Shown here: positions 26,236-37,000 of the stretch, in pieces
Layout of the letters: each line of letters opens with the position of its first letter
How positions within the stretch are numbered: the first letter of the stretch is position 1
Assembly (NCBI GenBank): GCA_016714985.1
Contig: JADKBS010000011.1
Coordinates: forward strand, 124,001 to 188,000
DNA: 64,000 nucleotides
Reading direction: 5' to 3'
Source: Saprospiraceae bacterium
GTDB lineage: Bacteria; Bacteroidota; Bacteroidia; Chitinophagales; Saprospiraceae
Translations under genes and position numbers: made by a program
Notes under the pieces: generated by a model
The model's input: only the letters and a program-made list of their open reading frames with translations
Database searches by the model: none
What the model was told of the DNA's origin: nothing

Positions 26236-27060
26236 TCAATTGGCAAACGCTGGAACTGTACTGCTTGTTTTTTCCAACTCGAATTCTTGTCGGATGAGCA
26301 ACATATTCTCGTCAATCCAATTTCTGGATTCGCTGACAAGTCGGTTGATATCGTCAGACTGAATCGGCTGGCCGTAGCGAATTTTCACATAGGTTTTAGG
26401 CTTGCTGAAACACCGAAGGATATGGGGGATGAAGGTATCGTTGCCTACCCATGCATCGCCCAAGTCAGCGTAATCAATGGCCATTGGCACCATGCTGAAT
26501 CCTTCTTTTGAGGCCATGTTGAAAGCTCCAGTCCTAAAATCCATGGTCTTCGGCTCAATATGCGTCGTCCCTTCTGGGAAGATGATGACAGAATAGCCCA
26601 TTTTCAGGGTCTCCCGCATGGCGGCCAGCACGTCGGCACGGCTCTTCTTGCTGTCCCGTTTCACAAACATGATGCCCGTCACCCTTGCCCCAAAGCCAAT
26701 AACAGGCCAATTCGACACTTCGGCCTTGGCCACAGGCAGGGCACGTACATCTCGCAGCGCCACAATAGGGTCTATATAGGAGCGGTGGTTGCCCACGAAG
26801 ATGTGGTGGCCGCTCGGTACATCCCCTTTCATGTCAACCTCTACCCCTAAGGCCGCCAAGGTTCTCGTTAAGCATAACTGCCTTATTCTCAGGGCATGCT
26901 TGAGGTCCTTGCCACGGAATATGGCTAGAATGACCACCCATGAAATATGGCTTACAATTATTGCCAGCATCGCAAGGCCCCGCCACATCGCTCTCATTTT
27001 TCCCATAACTACAAGGATTGTGGACCAAAAAATCCGAATAGAGCGGTGGAGAAAGAACAT
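26236..27060 (-). CDS. 1-acyl-sn-glycerol-3-phosphate acyltransferase (PlsC-type)
   Basis: This 274-residue membrane enzyme adds the second acyl chain to lysophosphatidate in phospholipid synthesis. The catalytic 'NHRSYIDP' (NHxxxxD, about residue 91) and 'FPEGTT' (about 161) blocks are present, and a hydrophobic N-terminal helix ('GLAMLAIIVSHISWVVILAIF') anchors it. The start could also be the Met at 27006 or 26994. A second acyltransferase gene follows upstream at 27269-28867. Confidence 0.9.
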   Translation of the reverse strand: MFFLHRSIRIFWSTILVVMGKMRAMWRGLAMLAIIVSHISWVVILAIFRGKDLKHALRIRQLCLTRTLAALGVEVDMKGDVPSGHHIFVGNHRSYIDPIVALRDVRALPVAKAEVSNWPVIGFGARVTGIMFVKRDSKKSRADVLAAMRETLKMGYSVIIFPEGTTHIEPKTMDFRTGAFNMASKEGFSMVPMAIDYADLGDAWVGNDTFIPHILRCFSKPKTYVKIRYGQPIQSDDINRLVSESRNWIDENMLLIRQEFELEKTSSTVPAFAN

Positions 27061-27268
27061 TTAAAATAATCTCCCCTCAACCTCAAACACAGAATTTTGA
27101 ATTTCCACAAAAATTCACAAAGCACTTATTTTCTTCAAATCCGGCAAAAATAAGGCGATTTTGGAACTTGTCCCGACACCTCGGGATTTCGGAACGCAGA
27201 CACAATTCTTTTTGAATGTGGCCTAAGTATTAACTTACTCAACCCACCCAAATCCGAAATCCGAAATC
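27061..27268. other. Intergenic spacer with short-word repeats
   Basis: No gene is seen. The spacer holds a cccgaCACCTcgggatttcgg hairpin near 27172-27193 and the heptamer array AAATCCG (three units, 27250-27271) touching the downstream end of the acyltransferase gene. The piece 'gaattttgaatttccacaa' near 27091 resembles part of the decayed element at 30432. Confidence 0.5.
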
Positions 27269-28867
27269 CTATCCGTTGCTTTCTTTCCGCAGCGACTCTA
27301 TCATCGCAATGGGCACGTCCTTCAAGTCAAGGATGATGAAGCCGTCCAACACGTCAGAGAAATTGGGGTCAACGTTGAAGCTGATGAAGCGGGCGTTGAG
27401 CTTCAGGTACTGGCGCACGAGCACCTGGTAGTTTGAAATGTTCCGGCTCGATGTCCTCAATCAGGTTGTCGAGGGCTTGGAGTTCGGAGCCAAGACTGTC
27501 AGTGAGCATCTCGATGTCCACCCTGTCCACCTTGACCTTGAAGGGCTTTCGGGGCTTTAGGAAGGCAGCCAATTGGTTGTTGTAAAAATATTTCTTGATA
27601 TAGGCCACGATGACGCCCCTCGACAGGTTCGAATAGTATTTACTGATGCTCACTGGGCCGTACAGGTAAGTGAACCTTGGGGTTTTTAATAAAAAAAACA
27701 GGATGCCCTTCCAAAGCAAGAAAAGCGGAAGCCGCTTGCGCTGGTGCGCTGGCACGATATAGGAACGGCCCAGTTCCACCGCTTTTTTCATAAATGGATA
27801 AAACCCTCCTTGATTTTGAAGAGGCTACTGATATAAAAGCCTTCAGCACCGTACCGCTCATAAATCTCATCGCCGACGCCCATTCGATAGCCCCCTGCAA
27901 TTTGCTTTGCCTCCCTGTCCCAGAGGATGAGCTGCCGGTAGTAAAGGTCGTATTCGTCGAGGTCACGAGCCTTGCCTGTGCCTTCGCCCACGGCTCGGAA
28001 GGTCAGTTCCCGCAAGCGGCCAATTTCCTGGATGGTTTTTGGAATGTCCTTTGCCTCTACCACAAATATGTCGTATTCGCCTTGGGAAGCAACCAACGTC
28101 TCAAAACGAAGCTGGCCTATTTCTTTTTCAATCAATTGACTATCAACGGGTTCTGCGATAGGCTCTTCCTGCTCCGTTGGCAAGCGAAAGATATTGCGAA
28201 AGAAAAACGGCTTGACCTCCAGCCCGGTGCCAAGCGAGAAGATTTTCGATTGAATGAACCGCTTGAAATCCTTGGGCTTGGGAAATTTGGCTTGGTCTTC
28301 CACGGTTATTTGGCTGCCAACCCTAACCGTCACTTTGTGCGGTTCACCCTTTATCCATGAAACGATGCGCCCCCCCAATCCCGGCCCTACAAACCCGGGG
28401 AACGGGGTCTTCAGGCGTACTGGCACGACTGGAATCTCCGCCTTGATGACCGAGCGCATCAGGCGGTTCAAGAACTGGTCCCGCACGGGCGTGTCCAAGC
28501 TTTTGTCAGTGAATTGCAGGATGATGCAAAGCGAGTAGCCCCCGTTTTTTGCCCTGATGATTTCCTTGAAAACGGCTCGCACGTAGTCCTCCCATTGCAA
28601 GATGTTGAAATCAAGCCGGATGAAATGGTCGGCAAGTGATTCGTCGGGAATAGTTCGCCGAGCGATGATTTTGCAGGGCACCTTACCGTTTTCCAACAAG
28701 GAAATCATCACAAGTTCGTCCACGTCGTCCAGGGCTTGGTTGGCGATGAAAAGCGTCGGCTGCTTGGCTGCAAGGTTTTTAAGGCCGTGTACATCGGTTT
28801 CAATCTGCACGTTTTTTTTATGAAGCAATTCCTGCAACCTTGGGATTGGGACGAAATTATCGGGCAT
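27269..28867 (-). pseudogene. GNAT/lysophospholipid acyltransferase-like protein, two frameshifts
   Basis: Three overlapping frames make one about 533-residue protein: an N-terminal PlsC-like half ('PTLFIANQALDDVDELVM') and a C-terminal GNAT-type N-acyltransferase half ('REAKQIAGGYRMGVGDEIYER', 'AVELGRSYIVPAHQRKRLPL', 'GVIVAYIKKYFYN'). This architecture is found in Bacteroidota aminolipid/hemolysin-like acyltransferases. The first break (about 27797-27805) is undone by adding one T in GGTTTTATCC on the coding strand; the second (about 27435) by removing one A in TTCAAACTACC, giving 'EPEHFNYQVLVRQYLKL'. Both are homopolymer changes, so it may be intact in the real genome. Confidence 0.8.
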
Positions 28868-28987
28868 TGAGTCGGGATTGGTCAGAAATGAAAAGAAGGA
28901 GGTCTGGCGAATTTCCGCCTTAACATCAAAGGTATTTTTAAGGATGAGAATAAGGTTTAAATTCGCCCCAAAAACAATTACGAAAGG

Positions 28988-29535
28988 ATGAAAAATAAGA
29001 TTCGCTTCACATTCGTCGGCCTTTTGCTAGGCATTTTTGCTTTCAGTCAAAACAAGGTGACAGACATCGGACTGGAAGTACAGGTTTATCCGACAGGCAT
29101 TATTCCAGGCATAAGGGCCGAAAAAAGCCTCAACAAGCATGGCGTTGGCTCAGTCAGGCTGGGCTATCAAATCATTGATCACAAAGACGCTGGCGTTCAT
29201 GACGACGAAAAAGGCACTGGATTCGGCCTTACGGTGGGCTACAAGTATTATTTCCAAAAATACTTCACCGGACTACACCTTGCCCTGCGCACCGATGCTT
29301 GGTACAACACCATTGAATGGGAAGACTATTTAGACACAGGGAAATTAAAGGGGACTACCAATATTCTCGTCCTGCAACCCACCGTCGAGTTGGGTTGGAC
29401 ATTCTCATTTTCCGACAACCTCCTACTCGTCCCCGCCATTGCCGCTGGTTTTGAAAAAACGTTTACACCAAAGGTCAACCAACGGGCGAAGGAATGATTA
29501 TGTTGGCAGGGGTTACCGTTGGGTATCGCTTGTGA
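28988..29535 (+). CDS. Outer-membrane beta-barrel protein (3' frameshift)
   Basis: This is an about 182-residue secreted barrel ('IRFTFVGLLLGIFAFSQ' signal; 'GYKYYFQKYFTGLHLALRTD', 'PTVELGWTFSFSDNLLLVPAIA'). As read it stops at 29497 after a tail that does not look like a barrel. Adding one A to the six-A run at 29454-29459 gives 'EKNVYTKGQPTGEGMIMLAG' and the typical ending 'TVGYRL' with stop at 29533-29535. No specific function is known. Confidence 0.72.
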
Positions 29536-29779
29536 GGAAGTATTGAACATCCATGAACAAAGCAAAGCAGGGTTGATTGGTTCTAGGTTTTGAGCGTGGT
29601 TTGATTTAAGATGTAAGATTGAATTGACGATTTTTCGATTAAAGATTTGCAGCTAAATCTGAGCATTTAGAGATTGGCACGTCCCCCAAAATCTTATATC
29701 GTATATCTTATATCCCGAACTTTCGGGACAGGTTCTGAAATCAAAAAAATTAGACCCAATCAACCCTGAGAGCAAGGCA
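29536..29779. other. Intergenic spacer with short-word repeats
   Basis: No gene is seen. GTAAGATT/GATTTTTCGATT words near 29608-29650 and CTTATATCGTATATCTTATATC at 29691-29713 are short-period repeats. A TCCCGAacttTCGGGA hairpin lies at 29713-29728. It may serve as the terminator between the convergent barrel and TrmH genes. Confidence 0.5.
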
Positions 29780-30418
29780 CTAGTCGCTTTTATAGGCTTT
29801 AACCGACCTCCTGTCCCTCGCCTTATGCCGCTCATAATATACTTCAAACAAGGCGGAGCGCTCCGCCTCATCCATTCTATAAGGAGCATCGTAATAGCCT
29901 TTTTCATTCCGTTGCCTGAAAGCCTCATACAGGGTCACTGCGCAGGCCACTGACACGTTGAGGCTTTCTGCCATTCCAAACTGCGGAATCAGGAAATTCC
30001 CATCCAACAGCGGCTTCGCTGACGATGAGATGCCCCGATGTTCATTCCCAAAAAACAACGCCACGGGTTCGGTCATGTCGAGGTGGTGAAAATCGCTCAC
30101 ACCCTCGCCGAGCATGGCACCAAGCACCTTGCTGTACTTGCTTCGCAATGCCTGAAAACATGCCTCCGCATCGGTGAAATATCGGGCATCCACCCATTTG
30201 CCAGACCCCATTGAGGTGCGTTTGCCTATTTTCACAAATTTGGTTTGCAAGTGAACATCTGTGTTAAGGATATAAACCTCCCCTATCCCCACGGAATCTG
30301 CCGTGCGTATGACCGCACCGATATTGTGCATGTCTGTCACATTCTCCAGCACCACCGTCAAGTCAGGTTGTCGGCGGTTCACGACAAAATGGAATTTTTC
30401 GAGCCGTTTATGATTCAT
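29780..30418 (-). CDS. trmH: TrmH-type RNA 2'-O-ribose methyltransferase
   Basis: This 212-residue SPOUT enzyme probably methylates tRNA Gm18. SpoU motifs are clear: motif 1 'NIGAVIRTADSVGI', motif 2 'ALFFGNEHRGIS', motif 3 'IPQFGMAESLNVSVACAV' with the knot residues. The C-terminal basic tail 'YERHKARDRRSVKAYKSD' is typical of TrmH. Met 30418 ('MNHKRLEKF') is preferred over 30424. SpoU paralogues that act on rRNA look similar, so the exact site is less sure than the family. Confidence 0.9.
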   Translation of the reverse strand: MNHKRLEKFHFVVNRRQPDLTVVLENVTDMHNIGAVIRTADSVGIGEVYILNTDVHLQTKFVKIGKRTSMGSGKWVDARYFTDAEACFQALRSKYSKVLGAMLGEGVSDFHHLDMTEPVALFFGNEHRGISSSAKPLLDGNFLIPQFGMAESLNVSVACAVTLYEAFRQRNEKGYYDAPYRMDEAERSALFEVYYERHKARDRRSVKAYKSD

Positions 30419-30431
30419 CCACAACTAAAAA

Positions 30432-30540
30432 TAACTACCTACCAGGGGTTGTCTTTTTGAAAAATTTTGAATTTCCACAACTGTTCAAGAGGTTGCCGGA
30501 GGTGTTTCTTGGGAAAAAATTGAAAATCCCCAAGGTTAAC
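30432..30540. repeat. Decayed copy of nested-palindrome element
   Basis: The left part 'taactacctaccaggggttgt' resembles the left end of the copy at 63592 ('taactacttagcaggggtgt'). The right part 'ggaggtgtttcttgggaaaa' followed by 'ttgaaaatcccc' resembles the second hairpin of the copy at 32241. The pairing is imperfect and the right terminus is not recognisable. Confidence 0.45.
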
Positions 30541-30591
30541 AGATACGAATTTCCCAAAACAACAACCCCAAACTTTGGGCGAAGAAACAAT

Positions 30592-30630
30592 AAAAAAACG
30601 TCGGTGGGAAAATACCCGCCGACGTTTTTA
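30592..30630 (-). terminator. Rho-independent terminator
   Basis: AAAAACGTCGGtGGG (30594-30608) pairs with CCCgCCGACGTTTTT (30615-30629). The minus strand continues into T residues. It lies 18 bp beyond the stop of the periplasmic-binding lipoprotein gene. Confidence 0.88.
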
Positions 30631-30647
30631 ATTTAGATAATTCCTTG

Positions 30648-32117
30648 TCAGTCAGCAGGTTGTAATTTAAACTCCTGAAATTTAAGGATATGCACGAATT
30701 GGTTTTCCAACTGGTCATAGTAATCGAGGTCTTCCTTGTGCTTGGAAGGGTCAGCCACTGATCTTTGAATGTCGAACCGACCATGCAGCACATCGGAGGG
30801 GCGACTGTCCAGTTGCTTAGGAAAATCTTTACCGTATTGGGCTAACTGCTTGCCGAAGTACAGCATCACATCATAGCCGAGGTATGCCTCATCATTCGGC
30901 ACCGTGCCATAGCTTTGAAAGTACTTCTTTTTGAACTGCTTCACCCGCTCGTCGTTGGGGTCCACAAAAGATGCACTGCTTACGTGTAGCTTCAGTTTTT
31001 CAAAATACTCAAAATCCAATTGTTCGAAATCCAGCCACATGTTCATCCCGTAAACGACGATATCCTCCCCCTCCCCTTGTTTGGCCATGAGCTGGCGGAG
31101 CAGCGAGTAGATAAAGGTCTGGTTCGACCATGAGGGCACTACAAAAACGGTCGTGCTACTGGAATTCAAGAACTGGCTGATATTGATACTGTGGAAATTG
31201 GCGGCACCTTCCGGCACGAGCAGTTCCTTGAATTTGCGGTTCGTTTTGCCTTTTTCAATCACGGAATTGGCATCTTGGAAGAACTTGAACCTAGCCTTTT
31301 CCTCGGCTTTGTCCAAGGCTACCAGCACCACGTTTTCTGGCTGGTGCGACTGGCGGATATGCTTGGTCATCACTTCGCAATGTGCCTTCAGCGATGGGTT
31401 CACTTGTATGTAATAGGGATTGTCTTCTGTCACTCCCGTTTGGGCCGTGTAGGGTACCACGAGCGGTATCTTGTTTTTCTTCGCAAAATCCGCCAACATG
31501 TTCACGTTGTCTCGCTTGTATGGGCCGATTATCAGGTCAGCGTTCGACAAATCGTTGCCCTTAAGGAGCGAACTCACCTTGGCCGTTGACGACTCGTCAG
31601 AATCCACCACGTTTACCGTGAACTTAACGCCTTCTTCTTCCAAATCATCGTAGGCCAACCTTGCCCCTGCATAAAAACTGACCGCCCATTGCGAGCTTTC
31701 GGGCACCCCTGAAGTAGCTGCATTGGCCATAAAAGGCAACAAAATGGTCACATTGCCCTTGCCAGTACCTGTTGCGGTTCCGCCAGAATTATTGCCGCCA
31801 GTATTGGGCTTGGTCCCGCCACCGCCACCCGAAACTGGGCTATCGGTCTTGATGGGCGGGTATTTCTCCTCGGAAAGGTCGGCCCAGCGGACGGTGTCCA
31901 CCTTGGCCTCCACCTCATTCACCGTGCGCCAAGTGCCGGTGTTGGGGTCATAAACCTTGCCTCCTTGAATGTCCCCAACTTCCTCATCTTTATAGACCTT
32001 ATCCTTGTTCGGGTCGGTGGCTGGTTTCAGCAAATTGCATGATGAGAGAAGGGCTGTGAATAGCACCACTGCCAACAAGCTGTTCAGGATTCCGAATCGT
32101 GCCATCTTATTTCTCAT
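30648..32117 (-). CDS. Periplasmic-binding (LivK-type) lipoprotein
   Basis: This is an about 489-residue lipoprotein: signal peptide and lipobox 'LFTALLSSC', a Gly/Thr-rich linker (about residues 95-120), then a type-1 periplasmic-binding fold of the branched-chain amino-acid receptor class ('VTILLPFMANAATSG', 'FYAGARLAYDDLEEEG', 'ADLIIGPYKRDNVNMLADFA', 'PNDEAYLGYDVMLYFGKQL'). No ABC permease genes are adjacent; in Bacteroidota such lipoproteins often act without a cognate transporter, possibly in envelope sensing. Met 32117 gives the signal peptide; the Met at 32165 adds 16 unlikely residues. Confidence 0.85.
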   Translation of the reverse strand: MRNKMARFGILNSLLAVVLFTALLSSCNLLKPATDPNKDKVYKDEEVGDIQGGKVYDPNTGTWRTVNEVEAKVDTVRWADLSEEKYPPIKTDSPVSGGGGGTKPNTGGNNSGGTATGTGKGNVTILLPFMANAATSGVPESSQWAVSFYAGARLAYDDLEEEGVKFTVNVVDSDESSTAKVSSLLKGNDLSNADLIIGPYKRDNVNMLADFAKKNKIPLVVPYTAQTGVTEDNPYYIQVNPSLKAHCEVMTKHIRQSHQPENVVLVALDKAEEKARFKFFQDANSVIEKGKTNRKFKELLVPEGAANFHSINISQFLNSSSTTVFVVPSWSNQTFIYSLLRQLMAKQGEGEDIVVYGMNMWLDFEQLDFEYFEKLKLHVSSASFVDPNDERVKQFKKKYFQSYGTVPNDEAYLGYDVMLYFGKQLAQYGKDFPKQLDSRPSDVLHGRFDIQRSVADPSKHKEDLDYYDQLENQFVHILKFQEFKLQPAD

Positions 32118-32240
32118 ATTGTTTACCCAGACCCTTAGAGTGGAACCTAAATCGTTCATTCCCAACTAAATAGGTCATTTTTGATTGATTTTTCAAATTG
32201 CACCGCACCGCTCCCTCATACCTTCACACCTTCTTACACC

Positions 32241-32365
32241 GTAACTGCTTAGGAGGGTGTGGGAGGAGAGAAAAAATTTCATTTTTTCTCTCCTCCACAT
32301 TTTGGGGTGTTTTTTGGGAAAAATTGAAAATTTTTCCCAAAAAACACCCCCTGATAAGCTGTTAC
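32241..32365. mobile_element. Nested-palindrome element, copy 1
   Basis: The ends GTAACTGCTTAGGAGG (32241) and its imperfect complement ending AAGCTGTTAC (32365) enclose two hairpins: GGAGGAGAGAAAAAA..TTTTTTCTCTCCTCC and GGGGTGTTTTTTGGG..CCCAAAAAACACCCC. Flanks cttacacc / ctcactcc agree at six of eight bases and may be a worn target duplication. It lies between guaA (stop 2 bp away) and the lipoprotein gene. It has no coding capacity, so any mobility must be in trans. Confidence 0.75.
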
Positions 32366-32366
32366 C

Positions 32367-33969
32367 TCACTCCCACTCTATCGTCGCCGGCGGCTTTGTG
32401 CTGATGTCGTAAACCACCCGGTTGATGCCTTTCACGTTGTTGACGATTTCGCTGGAAACCGCCGCCAGAAACTCGTGCGGTAGGCGGCTCCATTCTGCTG
32501 TCATGCCATCCGATGAGTTGACCGCACGCAGCACAACGGGCTGCTCGTAAGTGCGCTCATCGCCCATCACGCCAACGGACTGAATGGGTAGCAACACCGT
32601 TCCGGCCTGCCAAACTTCGTCATAAAGCCCGAATTTCTTCAAATTTTTAATAAAAATGGCATCTGCCTCCTGCAAAAGCGCAACTTTCGCCGGTGTGATG
32701 TCGCCCAAGATGCGCACCCCAAGCCCTGGGCCGGGGAACGGGTGGCGGTTTAGGATGTCCGTAGGGATGCCAAGTTCCTTGCCTACCCTACGCACTTCGT
32801 CCTTGAACAGCGAGCGCAATGGCTCCACAATTTTCAGTTTTAAGATGTCGGGCAAGCCGCCCACATTGTGGTGCGATTTGATGGTGACACTGGGGCCGTG
32901 TACTGATACAGACTCGATTACATCGGGGTAAATGGTGCCTTGGCCAAGCCATTTGATTGCGGATTGCGGATTGGGGATTGCGGATTGGGGCTGCCGAATC
33001 CGCAATCCCTAATCCCAAATCCGAAATCCTTTTGGCTTCATCTTCAAATACTTCGATGAAAACCCGTCCTATTATTTTGCGCTTTTTCTCAGGCTCGGTT
33101 GCACCTGCAAGTTCATCATAAAAACGTTGGCGGGCATCAATACCGACCACGTTCAGGCCCATCGTTTTATAACTTTCCAGTACCTCGGCAAACTCATTTT
33201 TCCGTAGCAGGCCATTGTCCACAAAAAAGCAAACCAGGCGGTCGCCGATGGCCTTGTGCAGCAGTTCGGCGGCCACGGTACTGTCCACGCCGCCACTGAG
33301 GCCCATCAGCACCCGTTCATTGCCGATGGTTTTGCGCAGTTCCGCAATTTTCTCTTCGATGAAATGGGCGGGCGTCCAGTCGCCCTTGCAGCCAGCGATA
33401 TTGTAAACGAAGTTGCGAAGGATCGTCATGCCGTCCAAGCTGTGCGTCACCTCTGGGTGGAATTGGATGCAATAGACAGGATGCTCAAATGCGCCATCCT
33501 TTGCCTTATAGGCGGCCACTTCCACGCTCTCTGTACTGGCCAACAACTCGAATTGTGGCGGCAATTGGGTGATGGTGTCGCCATGCGACATCCAAACCTG
33601 GGAGTCGGCGGGCACACCTTGCAGCAATGCCCCGTTTGAGGGAATTTTGGTTAGCGCAGCCTTGCCGTATTCCCGCTTTTCGGAGCGTTGAACCAAGCCA
33701 CCTAAGCTATCAGCGATTAGCTGTGCGCCATAGCAGACACCCAGCACAGGCCGCTTGCCAATCACCGTTTTCAAATCAAGGCGTAGCGCATCCTCTTGTC
33801 GCACTGAAAACGGACTCCCGCTAAGGATAATGCCCTTCACGGTATCGTCCAGTTCAGGCAGCTTGTTGTATGGGATAATTTCGCAGTAGGTGTTAAGTTC
33901 CCGAACCCTACGGGCAATGAGTTGGGTGTATTGCGAGCCAAAATCGAGGATGAGTATCTTTTCTGTCAT
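32367..33969 (-). pseudogene. guaA: GMP synthase with palindromic insert and frameshift
   Basis: Glutamine-hydrolysing GMP synthase converts XMP to GMP. The GATase domain has 'GVCYGAQLIADSLGG' and 'CIQFHPEVTH'; the ATP-PPase has 'LMGLSGGVDSTVAAELL'; the dimerisation domain has 'IKSHHNVGGLP' and 'RHPFPGPGLGVRILGD', ending 'KPPATIEWE'. Between 'FIEVFEDEAKRI' and 'KWLGQGTIYPDVIES', normally two or three residues apart, lies an about 76-bp palindromic insert (32954-33029) that also shifts the frame by one. Removing one C from the CCCC run inside the insert restores a full protein with about 25 extra residues. As guaA is normally needed for purine synthesis, an in-frame insert plus a read error is plausible. 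Confidence 0.9.
32954..33029. repeat. Heptamer-word palindrome inside guaA
   Basis: On the minus strand GGATTTCGGATTTGGGATT AGGGATTGCGGATT is followed, after a short CGGCAGCC loop, by AATCCGCAATCCCCAAT CCGCAATC, so 14-17-base arms pair almost perfectly. The units follow a 7-base rhythm (AATCCGC). The encoded peptide contains PQSAIPNPQSAI, matching the insert at 48650-48724. It resembles Rickettsia palindromic elements in behaviour, although the sequence is unrelated. Confidence 0.75.
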
Positions 33970-34017
33970 GGCGGCAAAGATAGGAAGGAGGTAACTATTT
34001 ACGAGGTGGGTGGAAAT

Positions 34018-37000
34018 TTAAACCTTTATCCCACCAAAAATCAGGAGTTTCATTTCGTCAGCTGTCATGGTAAAGGCATTGGTATAGCCAGTGCGCAGAT
34101 CGGCTTGGGTATCTTTCCCATCATAAATGCGGATGACCAAAGGGGGTGCAGCCACCGGTTCGCCGTTTTTGAACAAGGAAACCCGGATGGGCACAGGCGT
34201 ACCACCCGCAGTATAAAATAGGTGCAGCCCTGCTTCGCCTTGCATGAGCTTTGCAAGGCTGTGTTCCTCGGCATCTAAACTCCGTAAATTCGGCGCTATT
34301 GAATGGGATACATCCATTGAATGCAGCAAATGGCTATATTGATTCACCAAAAACTCTATTTCCGATGCTCCCGCATGGGTAACACATGACTCCAATTTTA
34401 TGGTCAACTTGTCTGTTTTTTGTACCAAAAAACCTTCGAGCATGGCCTCCAAAAAGGTAAGGTCAAAATAACTTACAAGGTAATCTGTCTGAAAACTGTT
34501 GAATTGGGGGCTGAGGTGGCGGTATTCTTCCCGCAACGTTTTGATGCCCTCCTCTTGGAAATGCTTGTCACGCAGCGCCTCTCGCCGGGCCTTGTCTTGC
34601 CCAACCTCGAAATAGTTGAGGTAAACCCGCTTCAAACGGTAAGGCAACACGGGCGTGAGGATTGCACGGCGTTCCCTCAGTCGCAGCGCCTTGAACTGAA
34701 GGCTTTCCTTGAGGGTCGCCACTTTATTTTTGAAATCATAATGCTTCCAATCGGCATCCTGTCCGGCTACGTTATAGAGGCGGTCTTGCCTTTCGTGCCG
34801 CCGCTCGAATTGGGCTACCTCCCGTTCCATTTTTTCGAGGCGCTGCAATAGTTTGTTGAAAAAACGGAGGGCGTGCTGTTCGTCTGGTATCTCTGGTAGC
34901 CAGTCCTTATCCAGCGGCGATACAAACTTAATGGGGGTAATAAATGGTGTCAACCGTTCATTTTCCAATAAAATATCGAGAATAACGGGCGTATCTGATG
35001 TGGTTTTAATCAACTGCTCGGCAGAAAGTAGCGTCAAGTCCCGTTCGATTTGCCGTTTGAGCGCCCTGCCGCCCATGCGGGCATCGAAGCCCCGGCGGGC
35101 CACCCAATCGAGCGCCTGCTCGGATACGTTGACGATGGTCGTGCGGCGGACGAAGCCGTCCCGTTGCAACAGTTCCCTGATTTGTAGCTGCGCAATTTTT
35201 TGTATTTCGTTGAACGTCAGCGGGTTGAATACCACCATTCGCTCAATGCGGTTCACCAGCTCCGGCCGGAAAGCCTGCTCCACGGCCTTTCGGTAAACAG
35301 CCGCTTCATCCCGGTTTTCGGCGGCAAACCCGATTTGCGAAGCAGCCTCCCTCGCACCAAGGTTGGAGGTCATCACGATGATCGTGTTCGAGAAATCCAC
35401 CGTGCGGCCAAGGCTGTCGGTAAGTCGGGCATCGTCCAGTACCTGCAGCAGTAGGTCGTGGATGCTGGGGTGTGCCTTCTCGATTTCATCCAGCAGCACC
35501 ACGCCAAAGGGCTGGTAGCGCACTTTTCCCGTCAACTGTCCCTCTGGGTTTTGGAAGTCGCCAATGAGCCGGTAGAGCGCCCCTGCATCAATATACTCGT
35601 TCATGTCGAAGCGCATGAGCTTCGTATCAGAGCCGAGTATGGTCTTGCTGAGCAATTTGGCAGCATGCGTTTTGCCGACCCCTGTTGGGCCGATGAAAAG
35701 GAAGGAGGCCAGTGGTCGGTTGCGGTCGGTTAGTCGGGCTTTTACGAGGTGGATGGCCCCAGAGAGCGCCTCCACGGCCTGCGGCTGGCCAACCAGTTCT
35801 TGCGCCAAGATCTGCCGAAGTTCATCTTTTTCGATGGGCGTCTGCTCCTCGAAAATCTGCTCTTGCATCCCACTGAATGACTTGAATTCCTCCCTGACCT
35901 GTGCCGCATCAATGGTGGTGCGACTGTATTTGGTGGCAAGTTCCGTCAGCAAACGCATCACCGAGCCAGGCAAAGCCTTGTTTTTCAGGTAGTTGCGCTG
36001 GATAGCGAACAGTTGGGTAATGGCAGGCACGGTGATGGAGCAGCCGGTTTGCAGTTCCATCATGCTGCGATTTTGCAGTACTATTTTAATGGCCGTCGTG
36101 GTGTCCGGCTCTTGCATCCTGAATACTTGAAAAAGATCGGCGAAGCCCCGGTCAGCTTCCTGCACGATTTTCCATTCCTCAGGGGTTGCAATCAGTAGGA
36201 GCTGCACCCTGCGTTTCTCCAAAAAAGGTTTGAGAACGGAAGCGAGGCAAAGGTCGCTTCCCGCCGATTTTCCGATTCGGAGCAGCGCCACGGCATTGTC
36301 CACGAGCAGTTTGTCGGGATAGTTCTCCCTGCCGCCCGGTTTTTGGACGTACTGCAAAATAGCTTCAAGCCGCTTCTCCCAATGGCCAACGATGCTCATG
36401 CCAGCAATGACCCTGTTCGGATTAAGGTGCCAGAGGCAATGGCGACGGTAAAACTCATCCGTATGCTGGGAATGGCCCTGCATATAGCGGTAGGCCACCT
36501 CGTGGATGAGCGTGTGCTTGCCAACGCCTTCCGGCCCCACCAAGACCAGCGGGCTATTGTCCATTTTTTTGAAAACGAGCTGATGCAATTGCTCGACAAG
36601 CGGCTCTTGGTGCCACGCCCTGTTTAGTTCGTCGGGGAAACGGGAACAGAGGTCTGTGGCTACTTTTTCGATTTCTTCCCCACCATCAAACTGCTCTTGC
36701 TGGCGAAAGGCGGCCATCATGCCTTCCAGGTCGAGCTTCTCAAAATTGAAAGCGGCCTCCTTGTAACTTACCTCCAACTGGACGGTGGTCAAAAACGCTT
36801 TTTTGTCGGAATAGTACTTCTCCGCCTCAAAATCATTTCCTTCTTCTTGTTTCGATTTCCGCAAAAGCTCTTTGATTACCCGCTCTGTTTCTCCTTTGAG
36901 GTCGGGTTTGCCCCGGTCGTTGTGCTTTACGATGAACATGAACGACTCGAAGGAAGGAAGGCAAGCATACGTCAACCCTTGCCACTCGAAGCTGGCGACC

